DNA from: Thermobifida cellulosilytica TB100
Lineage (GTDB): Bacteria; Actinomycetota; Actinomycetes; Streptosporangiales; Streptosporangiaceae
NCBI RefSeq assembly: GCF_001517975.1
Contig: NZ_KQ950181.1
Location: 372,060 to 436,059, forward strand
Direction: 5' to 3'
Length of the DNA stretch: 64,000 nt
Shown here: positions 14,182-21,746 of the stretch, in pieces
How the letters are laid out: each line of letters opens with the position of its first letter
Position numbering within the stretch: the stretch's first letter is position 1
The notes under the pieces: model-generated
Database searches by the model: none
The model's input: the letters and a program-made list of their open reading frames with translations, nothing else
Told to the model about the DNA's origin: nothing
Translations under genes and position numbers: made by a program

Positions 14182-15405
14182 TTAGGCGGGGACGCCGAGG
14201 AAATCGGCGAGGTCCCGCTGCTCGGCCGAGGGCATGCGGGTGCGGGCGGCGAGGATGTCCTCGGCGACCTCGCGCGCCGCCTGCTGGTGGCGCAGCCACC
14301 CGGGCACGGCGGACCGCAGCTCGGCGAGAGTGGCGGTGGCGGCCTCGGCGTCGCCGAGCAGCACCTGGGACTTGGCCACGTCGATGCGGTGGCGGTGGAC
14401 AGCGAGCGAGTAGGTCAGCCCCACGTCTCGCGGCAGCTGTTCGGCGAGCTGGAGGGCCCGGTCCGGTCGCCCCGCGATCAGAGTGTTCTCGACCTCCTTC
14501 ATCGCCACGGTCAGCGGCCCGAACGGGCGGCGGCCCGTTACCTCGGCCTCGCGGCCCAGGCGGGCCGCGGCCGCCGCCGCTGCCCGTAGGTAGTCCTCGG
14601 CCTCCTCAGGCCGGTTGTTGCGGGCGGCTGCCGCGGATGCCCACAGCAGCAGGTGGCCCCACGCGCCGAGCTCGTCAGGGGTGGCCTTGGACAGCTTGGT
14701 GGGCTCCACCTTGTCCGCGGTGCGTTCACACAGCTTCTCGACCTCGTCGAAGCGCGCCTGGCGCAGCAGTGCCCAGCTCTGCACGGGCACCACGGCTGCG
14801 GCGAACACCGGGTCGTCCGCGGTCAGCGCGTCGGTGAGCGCGTCCCGTAACGCCATCAGCGCCAGGTCGTGCTCGCGCACCTGGATCAGGTACTGGCCCG
14901 CAGACACGAGGATGTCGGCGCGTACCCGGTGGGCGCGCACCTTCTCCTCCCCGTCGAGGGCCTGGACGTGCTGGTGGGCTGACTGCACCACGGCGGGCAG
15001 CAGCGACGCCAGCTCGTTGTAGGTGCCTCGGGCGTAGTGCCCGGCCAGGGCGTCAGCGGCACCGGCCAGGACGTCCAGGTTCGGTTCGGCGTCCTCCACG
15101 GCGGGGAAGAGCAGGCCGCCGTCCACGGAGACGGGCGGGTTGATGACGGCGCGGATCTGCGCCAGGGCCGTGTCGCGGTGAGGGTCTGCGACCGGCTCGG
15201 GGTCCTGGGGTGAGACGAACATCAGGGTGCGCACGCCCAAGGCGCGGGCGAGCGCGTGATAGGTCGCCATGCGTGCGGTGCCGCCCCGCTCGATCTTCGC
15301 GATGACTTCCCGGGAGAGGCCGGCTCGGGCGGCGAGTTCCTCTTGCGTCCAGCCGCGCCGCTGGCGCAGGGATCGAATCTTGTCGCTGATTTCCGTATCC
15401 TTCAC
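14182..15405 (-). CDS. XRE-family regulator with TPR-like C-terminal region
   Basis: A 407-residue protein. Residues 8-62 are an XRE helix-turn-helix (IRSLRQRRGWTQEELAARAG, SREVIAKIERGGTARM). The rest is alpha-helical and repeats TPR-like pairs, e.g. AGQYLIQVREHDLALMALRDAL, read here only in part, and NRPEEAEDYLRAAAAAAARL. Actinomycete proteins of this build are putative signal-responsive regulators, often near anti-sigma-like ATPases. ATG 15405. It is transcribed towards the ATPase operon on the same strand, with a 123 bp gap carrying that operon's likely promoter. Confidence 0.85.
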   Translation of the reverse strand: MKDTEISDKIRSLRQRRGWTQEELAARAGLSREVIAKIERGGTARMATYHALARALGVRTLMFVSPQDPEPVADPHRDTALAQIRAVINPPVSVDGGLLFPAVEDAEPNLDVLAGAADALAGHYARGTYNELASLLPAVVQSAHQHVQALDGEEKVRAHRVRADILVSAGQYLIQVREHDLALMALRDALTDALTADDPVFAAAVVPVQSWALLRQARFDEVEKLCERTADKVEPTKLSKATPDELGAWGHLLLWASAAAARNNRPEEAEDYLRAAAAAAARLGREAEVTGRRPFGPLTVAMKEVENTLIAGRPDRALQLAEQLPRDVGLTYSLAVHRHRIDVAKSQVLLGDAEAATATLAELRSAVPGWLRHQQAAREVAEDILAARTRMPSAEQRDLADFLGVPA

Positions 15406-15477
15406 TTAAGCCCCGCTCCTGTTCTGTATGGGTCCCACCGTCAGGATAGGGCGGGGCTGTACGTCTGTCAGGGGCTT

Positions 15478-15705
15478 TCAACCAGCCAGCTCCACCGTGA
15501 AAACACCCTCCCCCGCGTCCAGCAGATCGGTGTAGGTGCACACGACCTCGTCACCGTCCCGGACCGCATGGGACTGCACGACCTCCCACCCGCTACAGGT
15601 GCGGCGGATCACTGCGTGCGCCCCGGCACCCAGCAGTATCCACCGGTACCGAAGGGGCACGGACAGCAGCAGGCGAGCGGTTTTAGGCACGACCGACTCC
15701 GTCAA
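15478..15705 (-). CDS. Hypothetical protein (75 aa)
   Basis: A 75-residue frame from TTG 15705; GTG 15690 is an alternative. It reads as a small beta-rich protein: RLLLSVPLRYRWILLGAGAH, a WEVVQSHAVRDGDEVVCTYT segment and GVFTVELAG. Composition is protein-like and hydrophobic/charged alternation is good, but there is no clear ribosome binding site and I recognise no family. It sits between the XRE/TPR gene and the repeat cluster at the end of traB. Confidence 0.45.
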   Translation of the reverse strand: MTESVVPKTARLLLSVPLRYRWILLGAGAHAVIRRTCSGWEVVQSHAVRDGDEVVCTYTDLLDAGEGVFTVELAG

Positions 15706-15761
15706 CAGGGCTCAGGGGATGGGGTGATTGTCGCAACAGGCGGCGACGGTCGACAGGGACG

Positions 15762-15940
15762 GTGTCACACCTGTGGGCAACACCGTCCGAGACCGGCGGC
15801 CACTGCCTCTACGACGCGGGGAACCGGCTACACGTCACACCTCGTGACACGCATTGTCGCAGGTCACGGGCGTGACACGGTGTAACAGCGGGTGTGACGT
15901 CACGGCCGTGTCACACCGCATGTCACACCCGGTGTCACAA
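15762..15940. repeat. Cluster of TGTCACAC-type repeats at the 3' end of traB
   Basis: Eight copies of a GTCAC(A) core in both orientations: GTGTCACACC at 15762 and 15908, CGTCACACC at 15833, GTGACAC at 15844 and 15872, GTGTGAC at 15892, TGTCACACC at 15921 and GTGTCACAA at 15932. The last copy runs into the traB stop codon. Iterated short repeats beside an actinomycete tra gene are where the clt locus, bound by the TraB translocase, is found on Streptomyces plasmids. This is a candidate clt-like or iteron site. Confidence 0.6.
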
Positions 15941-18058
15941 GGGCGGGGACCAGTCCGCCACCTCGTCGGGCACCCCCCGGTGGCCTTCGCGGATCTCGGC
16001 TGCCGCAGCCTCGACGGCCTGACGCGAGTAGCCGCGGCCCGTGCCGCGTCCGGGCATGCGGAACGGGGTCGGCAGCGGGGCGATGCCGACGGCCTTGAAC
16101 AGGGCCGTGAGACGGTCCTTGTCGCCTCCGGTGAGCCGTTCGGCGAGCACCTGGCGGTGCACCTGGTCGGTGTCCTCCTCGTCGAACACGGCCAGCGCGG
16201 CGGTCAGCAGCAGCGGCAGCGTCCCCTCCGGTGCCAGGCCGGCGACGATTTCGGAGAACCGCTGGTCGACGTCGTCGATCTCGTGGCCGTTCTCGTCCAG
16301 CAGCGGCCTGCCCGACAGGCGACGCAGCCGGTTGCGGACCTCGATGGCCGCCTGCCTGCGCTCCTCGCTGGAGCGCCGCGGCCGCGTCGGCTCCGGCGGG
16401 GTGGCGGGGCGCGCCGCAGGCGAGGAGGGGGCTGCTGTGCCGGGCAGGGACGGCACGCCCAGCCACCCGTGGGCCAGAGCGCGCTGCCACCGCTCCTCGT
16501 AGACCCGGCGCACCTCCCCTTCCCCGAGGGTGATCTCGTCCATGGCGGGCCGCCACTCGTCGCAGGTCAACGCGTCCTGGTAGGCGTCGGCGTCCTGGCT
16601 GCGGGACGCCTTGTACAGCATCGGCCGCTGCCCGGCGGTGGCGACCGCGTGCCCCCACCCCGGCGCGGGCGCGGCCGTCACCCTCGTGCCCTGCCCGAAC
16701 AGGCGCTGCAGTTCGCTCTGCGCGTTCACGCGCACGCTCAGCCGGGTCTCGGACTGGGCGAGCAGGTCCGTGGGCAGGCCCTCCATGCCCTGGGCGACCG
16801 CGCGCAGCCACGAGGTGAGCATGCTGATCGACGCTGCCCCGCACCGGTCGTTCAACTCCACCAACCGTGTCTTCACCGACCTGGGCAGGGACTTGGACTC
16901 GTCGGTGAGCAGCAGGATGTGGGGGATGTCGTGGGACACGGCGAGTTTGTCGTCGCCGCCCTTCTGCCACATGTAGTCGGAGTAGCCGGCGCGGCGCCGC
17001 TCTACTGCGCCGATCAGCCAGGTCAGCATGAGCTCGGCCTCCTCGGCGGTGGTGGCGACCCAGTCGATCGCCGGACGCCGGGTGCGGCCCTCCAGCCAGG
17101 GCCGCAGGAACGGCTTGAACACCGCACCGCCGTTGGGGTCGATGCCCATGACCAGCACGTCGTTGCAGCGCAGCGCCTGGCGCGCCACCGTCTTGAGCAG
17201 GTTCGACTTGCCCTGGCGTTTCGCGCCGACCAGCACCGCCGAGGTCCACCGCAGCGGCAGGCTCACCAGCGACCCGTTGGAGTACAGGCCCACGGGAAGC
17301 GGGGCGTCGATCGTCGCGGGCAGCGTCTCGGGCTCGACCAGGGGAATGTCGCCGTCGAGGACGTTGAGGGTGGTGACGTCGACGAGGGCGCGCCCCAGGT
17401 CCACGCCCGGCCGCACCTCCAGGCCGCATCCGTGCGGCAGCCTCAGGTCAGCGGCGAGCCGGGTGGCGAACATCGCCAGGTTCTCCCACGACACCCCGCC
17501 GAGCGGCAACTCCACGTCCACGGTGTAGCCGGTCTGCCGCTCCCTGCCGGGCCGGTCCGGGTCCGGGTGGATCCACGGCTCGATCGCGACCACCCGCGCG
17601 CCCCTGATGTTCGCGACCCGCTCCAGGCGCGCCGTCCACTGCCGGGCCTCCGACCAACGCTGCTGCTCTGCGGTGGCCTGCCGGGCGTGTTCGCGGACGT
17701 GGTGCTGGCGCAGGGCCACGGCGAGGGCGAGCAGCCCGGCCGCCAACGCCGCCCCGCCCCCCAGCAGCAGGGTGTTGACGTCCCACACCCCGTCGTGGAG
17801 GGCGTACGTCGTCCATGCTCCCGCCCCGGCCCAGCAGAACAGCCGGTAGGCGCGCACCGCCCGGCTGGCGTTCGTGGCGCGGGCGTGGACGTAGGACGCG
17901 GCCGCGCCGACCCCGGCCAGGCCGGCCGCCCACCACGGGGAGATACCCCAGGTGAACGCGTCGTTGGCGGCCGTGAACGCGCCGAGGCCCAGCGCGGTGT
18001 TGATGCTGCCGGACACGGGGCCGTGCCGCGGCGACCAGTCGATGCGCCTCGCAGCCAT
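15935..18058 (-). CDS. TraB-like FtsK/SpoIIIE DNA translocase
   Basis: A 707-residue protein from ATG 18058; two hydrophobic segments lie near residues 20-45 and 75-110 and anchor it in the membrane. The motor domain has a Walker A, VGAKRQGKSNLLK (about residues 278-290), a MGIDPNGG strand and a Walker B, HILLLTDES (about 377). This build matches the single-protein conjugative translocases of Streptomyces plasmids and integrative elements, which move double-stranded DNA between mycelial cells. The C-terminus has a winged-helix-like stretch (AVFDEEDTDQVHRQVLAERL) that may read DNA repeats. It lies one base after the gene upstream. Confidence 0.82.
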   Translation of the reverse strand: MAARRIDWSPRHGPVSGSINTALGLGAFTAANDAFTWGISPWWAAGLAGVGAAASYVHARATNASRAVRAYRLFCWAGAGAWTTYALHDGVWDVNTLLLGGGAALAAGLLALAVALRQHHVREHARQATAEQQRWSEARQWTARLERVANIRGARVVAIEPWIHPDPDRPGRERQTGYTVDVELPLGGVSWENLAMFATRLAADLRLPHGCGLEVRPGVDLGRALVDVTTLNVLDGDIPLVEPETLPATIDAPLPVGLYSNGSLVSLPLRWTSAVLVGAKRQGKSNLLKTVARQALRCNDVLVMGIDPNGGAVFKPFLRPWLEGRTRRPAIDWVATTAEEAELMLTWLIGAVERRRAGYSDYMWQKGGDDKLAVSHDIPHILLLTDESKSLPRSVKTRLVELNDRCGAASISMLTSWLRAVAQGMEGLPTDLLAQSETRLSVRVNAQSELQRLFGQGTRVTAAPAPGWGHAVATAGQRPMLYKASRSQDADAYQDALTCDEWRPAMDEITLGEGEVRRVYEERWQRALAHGWLGVPSLPGTAAPSSPAARPATPPEPTRPRRSSEERRQAAIEVRNRLRRLSGRPLLDENGHEIDDVDQRFSEIVAGLAPEGTLPLLLTAALAVFDEEDTDQVHRQVLAERLTGGDKDRLTALFKAVGIAPLPTPFRMPGRGTGRGYSRQAVEAAAAEIREGHRGVPDEVADWSPPL

Positions 18059-18059
18059 C

Positions 18060-19592
18060 TCAGATCTCCTCGTTGAGGAGCTTGTCCCACTCCTCCTCGG
18101 CAACCCGAGGGCTGCGGAGGCGTTCCAGGTCGATCTCGTGCGCCTTCTCGAACACGGGCTCCAGGTCGTCGCCGATCTGCACGGCATCGTTCAGGCCGTT
18201 GCCCATCTCCCGGAGGGCCTCGACCACAGCGGGGTTGGCCGGCCGCTCCTCCTCCAGGGTCGCGGCCATCTTGTTCACGCCGTCGCGCATCTGCTCGACC
18301 ACGTGGGTCAGCGCGGACATCAGCTGTCCGAGCTGCGACATCGGCACGGCCTGGGCGTAGGCGGCGATCTTGGCGGCCAGCTCCTCGCCTTCGCTGCGCA
18401 GGTCTTCGATCTCCACGGACATGTCGTGTGCTCCCTCGTCGTGCGGTGTGTGATCAGAGGTGGGGTGGCTGGGGCGTTCGGCCCGGTCGCCGACCCTCCT
18501 GGGCGGCGGCTCCTTGGCGAAGACCTCGACGATCGGCTCCCACATGCCGATCAGGAACGCCACGATCCACTGCTCTCGCGGGGAGAGCTGGCCGTACTTG
18601 GCCCTCCAGAACGGGTCGACCAGCCGTTCCGCCCAGCCGCGGGGCGTGGTCAGGACGATCCAGGCGCGACGCAGGCGGCGCTTCACCGCCCGGGGGGTGG
18701 AGGTGCGGGCGATCCACCAGGTGACACGGCTGAGCGCGCACACCCCCTGCCAGGCCACGCTGCCCGTGGCGAGCAGGACCCGGCCGCCCCGGACCGATCC
18801 GATTCGGCGCCTCATCTTCGCCAGCTGCCCGGTGATGACCGGTTCGGCTCGGGCAGCCAAGCCGACCCGGGGCCCCCTGGCCCGGTTCGATCCGCTTCGA
18901 GCCGCTCCACCGCCGGCCCGGCTCGGTCCGGTCCGAACCGAACCGCGGTTCGACCAGCCCTCCGAACCGGACCACGCCGATCCGGGCCAGCTCGGTCCGA
19001 TCCGACCCGAACCGCGCGCCGCCCCGGTCCGAACCGAACCGGTCCGGTTCGATCCGAGCCGAGCCGGGGCCTGGCTCGGCTTCACACTGCTGCCGGTTCG
19101 AGCCGATCCAGTCCGGGCCGGTCCGCCGCCCCGAACCGCTGTCCGCCCCCCGAGCGGTAGCCGACCTCCGAGCGGGGGCCGACCCTTCCGGCTCGGCGAC
19201 GCCGCCCGGGAGCCTCCCCCCGACGAGGAGGCACTGCTCCGTCTCGCCGGTCGGCTGGCCCCGCTGCGGGCCGCTCCCAGCCACCTGCGGCGTGTCCTGC
19301 GGCGGCCGCGACGCGCCCCGTAGAGCGCTGCTCCGGTGCCCACCGCAGCCACGACCGCGGCAGCCCCCAGGGGCCCCGCGGCGGTCATCGCCCCGGACAC
19401 GGCCATGCCGAGGGCGCCTGCGGCTCCCAGGGCAGCGGGGACCGGGCGGAACGGCTGCGGTTCGGGAGCCGGTTCGGGGCGAGCCGATCTGGTTCGGTCT
19501 GCCGATTCGGGCCGGTCCGGTCCGGTTCGATCCACCGGTTCGCCCGAGCCCGGTTCGATTCGGTTCGATCCGGTGTCAGTGCGGGTCTGCAT
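18060..19592 (-). CDS. Low-complexity membrane protein of the transfer module
   Basis: A 510-residue protein of unknown function. It has an Arg/Pro/Asp-rich N-terminus, a hydrophobic stretch at about 50-90 (ALGMAVSGAMTAAGPLG onward), a long repeat region of NRTGSVRTG-type units (about 150-250), a basic region with VLLATGSVAWQGVCALS, and an acidic helical C-terminal domain. The last 120 residues (MSVEIEDLRSEGEELAAKI onward) follow a GAGGGAG and ATG 18424 in the same frame, so they may also be made as a separate protein. It ends one base before traB. Position suggests a spread or mating function, but this is inference. Confidence 0.62.
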   Translation of the reverse strand: MQTRTDTGSNRIEPGSGEPVDRTGPDRPESADRTRSARPEPAPEPQPFRPVPAALGAAGALGMAVSGAMTAAGPLGAAAVVAAVGTGAALYGARRGRRRTRRRWLGAARSGASRPARRSSASSSGGGSRAASPSRKGRPPLGGRLPLGGRTAVRGGGPARTGSARTGSSVKPSQAPARLGSNRTGSVRTGAARGSGRIGPSWPGSAWSGSEGWSNRGSVRTGPSRAGGGAARSGSNRARGPRVGLAARAEPVITGQLAKMRRRIGSVRGGRVLLATGSVAWQGVCALSRVTWWIARTSTPRAVKRRLRRAWIVLTTPRGWAERLVDPFWRAKYGQLSPREQWIVAFLIGMWEPIVEVFAKEPPPRRVGDRAERPSHPTSDHTPHDEGAHDMSVEIEDLRSEGEELAAKIAAYAQAVPMSQLGQLMSALTHVVEQMRDGVNKMAATLEEERPANPAVVEALREMGNGLNDAVQIGDDLEPVFEKAHEIDLERLRSPRVAEEEWDKLLNEEI

Positions 19593-20095
19593 GTCTCATT
19601 CCCAGGTTGGGGTGGGTCGCTGACGTCTCCCCACCGCCCCGGCCACCGGGGCGGCAGAGGCACCTCAGCGCGCTGTTTCCTGCTGTGCCTGCTTGTCGGG
19701 GTCGAACAGGCCCACCTCGTTGGCCCAGTCGCGGAGCTGGCGGCCCCGCTTCTTCCCGATCCGCAGTTCCCGGCAGAACCAGTCGACGACGTTCGCGGTG
19801 ATCCGCCCGGACTCGACTGCGGCTCGCAGCTCCTCCCGGAGCTGTTCCATCGAGCGGTGGGTGCTGATCGGTGTCGGGGCGGGCAGCGGATTCGACTCGA
19901 CCCGGTTCGGCTCGGTCCGATCCGGCTCGGGCTGGTCCGGTTCGGTCCGGTCCGCCGGTTCGGGCTGCTCCTCCGACTCGGTGTGCTCTGCCTCGCCCCG
20001 GTCCGATCCGGTCCGGTCCGGCTCGGCCCGGTCCACCAGTTCGACCCGATCCGGTCCAACCCGGTCCGGTTCGACGTCCTGGACCGGACCGGACC
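18885..20095. repeat. Dispersed GAACCGGACCGG-type repeats inside two genes
   Basis: Variants of a 10-12 bp motif (minus strand GAACCGGACCGG, GGATCGAACCGG, GGTTCGGACC) are iterated in three blocks, about 18885-19100, 19490-19580 and 19890-20095. The first two lie in the 510-residue gene and the third in the DUF2637 gene. The same bases are read as NRTG in one gene and EPDR in the other, so the repetition acts at DNA level rather than protein level. Confidence 0.7.
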
Positions 20096-20888
20096 CCAAC
20101 TCCAGCGGCTGCAACCGCTCCAGGGTGATCAGCCCAGCCATCGCCCGCCGCGCCTCCGCCGTCGACGAGTAGTCCATCCCCGCGAACCGGGGGGCCAGAG
20201 TCATCACCTGCAGAGTGCGCAGCACCTCCGCCACCGTCTCCGGGGAGTCGGCGAGCCCGGCCCGGAAGATCGCCTCCTGGGCGCGGGACTCCCTCCTCCT
20301 CTCCACCAGGTCGACCAGCCACCCGAACCCCCACGGGCGGTGCGCCAGCTGGGCCCGACGCAGCCGCCACTCCGCGCGGGTCACCTCCCGCAGCAGACGC
20401 TCCCGCCGCGCCCGCTCGGCCTGTTCCCGCACGATCCGCGTGGCCTCCTCCGCCGACAGCGTCTCGTCACGCGCCAGCTCCAGCGCCACCCGCACCCGCT
20501 CAACCGGGTGCAGCCACCGCACCAAGGCGAGCCTGCGGTTCGTCCACGTGCCCGCCGCCTCCCGAAGCTCCCGCTCACGGTTGGCCCGCTTGGCGGACAT
20601 CCGCAGCTCATAGGAGCAGCCGGCCAGCAGAGTGATCGAGGCGTACACCACCCGTCCCGCCCACGTGTCGGAATGGGTGGCGTTCAGCGCCGCGGCCAGG
20701 CCGATCACCGCCCAGTACCCCGCGCGCAGCCCCATAGCGGGGATGCCCTGCTCGGCACGCTGGTTGATCAGCGTCATGATCACCAGCGCGAACCCCTCGA
20801 ACACCGCGAACAGCAGCCAGTTCGCAGGAACCGGCACGTCCGCGTGGACACGGGCCACCGTGGCCATGCCGTAGGCGGAGAAGCTCAT
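19665..20888 (-). CDS. DUF2637/SpdB-like membrane protein, 5' end probably truncated by array 2
   Basis: From ATG 20888 the frame gives 407 residues. The N-terminal half has membrane segments (ANWLLFAVFEGFALVIMTL, GYWAVIGLAAALNATHS, VVYASITLLAGCSYELRM) typical of DUF2637 proteins of actinomycete plasmids and integrative elements, then a coiled, arginine-rich cytoplasmic part and a Glu/Pro/Asp/Arg repeat tail with a final helix-turn-helix-like VDWFCRELRIGKKRGRQL. The first membrane segment (IAIQFVIAMSFSAYGMATV) runs directly into the CRISPR array, and the frame stays open through its first repeat. The original start thus seems lost. Confidence 0.68.
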   Translation of the reverse strand: MSFSAYGMATVARVHADVPVPANWLLFAVFEGFALVIMTLINQRAEQGIPAMGLRAGYWAVIGLAAALNATHSDTWAGRVVYASITLLAGCSYELRMSAKRANRERELREAAGTWTNRRLALVRWLHPVERVRVALELARDETLSAEEATRIVREQAERARRERLLREVTRAEWRLRRAQLAHRPWGFGWLVDLVERRRESRAQEAIFRAGLADSPETVAEVLRTLQVMTLAPRFAGMDYSSTAEARRAMAGLITLERLQPLELGSGPVQDVEPDRVGPDRVELVDRAEPDRTGSDRGEAEHTESEEQPEPADRTEPDQPEPDRTEPNRVESNPLPAPTPISTHRSMEQLREELRAAVESGRITANVVDWFCRELRIGKKRGRQLRDWANEVGLFDPDKQAQQETAR

Positions 20889-20915
20889 CGCGATCACGAA
20901 CTGGATGGCGATGAG

Positions 20916-21553
20916 GTGAGCCCCACGCACGTGGGGATGAACCTCGGAGGGCGAGGAGGAGGTCGACGCGACGGATGTGAGCCCCACGCACGTGGGGATG
21001 AACCGTCAGCGTTCTTCTCGCTGACCTCGCTCACGGCGTGAGCCCCACGCACGTGGGGATGAACCGGCCGGGCACGGTCCGCTGAGCTGGACGGAGTAGT
21101 GAGCCCCACGCACGTGGGGATGAACCGCGGACCTGGAACGCGACGTTCCGCCGGTGTGGGTGAGCCCCACGCACGTGGGGATGAACCGGAGACAACCATG
21201 ACCGTCACGAACCCCCACCTGTGAGCCCCACGCACGTGGGGATGAACCGGGGGTGGCTGCCCCGGCACTCCTCGCACTCCAGTGAGTCCCACGCACGTGG
21301 GGATGAACCGACACAGGACCTGGAGGAACCTACTCTCGCCTTGTGAGCCCCACGCACGTGGGGATGGTCCGACCTCGCCTCAGCCCTGGCCGCGGAGGCC
21401 AGGGTGCTCCCCATGCACGTGGGGATGGTCCGGAGATGTACCTGAGCCTCGAGCGGCCCGGGTGGTGCTCCCCACGCACGTGGGGATGGTCCGGAGGGCC
21501 GCCGGTGACCCAGCACGACGAAAACGTGCTCCCCACGCACGTGGGGTGAACTG
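20916..21553 (+). CRISPR. CRISPR array 2, eleven repeats of two variants
   Basis: Repeats start every 61 bp at 20916, 20977, 21038, 21099, 21160, 21221, 21282, 21343, 21404, 21465 and 21526; the ten spacers are all 32 bp. Repeats 1-7 match array 1 except for single changes (last base of repeat 1, one base of repeat 7). Repeat 8 has the normal first half but ends GATGGTCCG. Repeats 9-10 begin GTGCTCCCC and end GATGGTCCG. Repeat 11 is damaged (one base deleted, end altered). Orientation equals array 1, but no leader is visible: the truncated DUF2637 gene abuts the first repeat. Confidence 0.98.
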
Positions 21554-21746
21554 TTCCTGGTGATTTTCGGGAGACAGCAGTTCGCCGCTTCTTGCGTGCG
21601 ACGGGAGGCAACAAGAACCGGACGACTTTAAATTGTGAGAAGTCGGGGCTTGTGTGTCTGTGAGGAAAAACTGTCTCGGGGCAACAGAACCGTCCATCGG
21701 TGGGTAGGGAACTGTGCGCCGAACCGCTTCTGCAGAAGGAGTTTCC

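Noticed and set aside
15854-18076. Plus-strand frame of 740 codons opposite the TraB-like gene
   Set aside because: Antisense shadow; the minus frame has Walker motifs and membrane helices, the plus frame is low-complexity.
18454-19323. Alternative frames on both strands in the low-complexity region
   Set aside because: The repeat gives open frames in nearly every phase; only the 510-codon frame joins a hydrophobic segment to a normal acidic domain and abuts traB.
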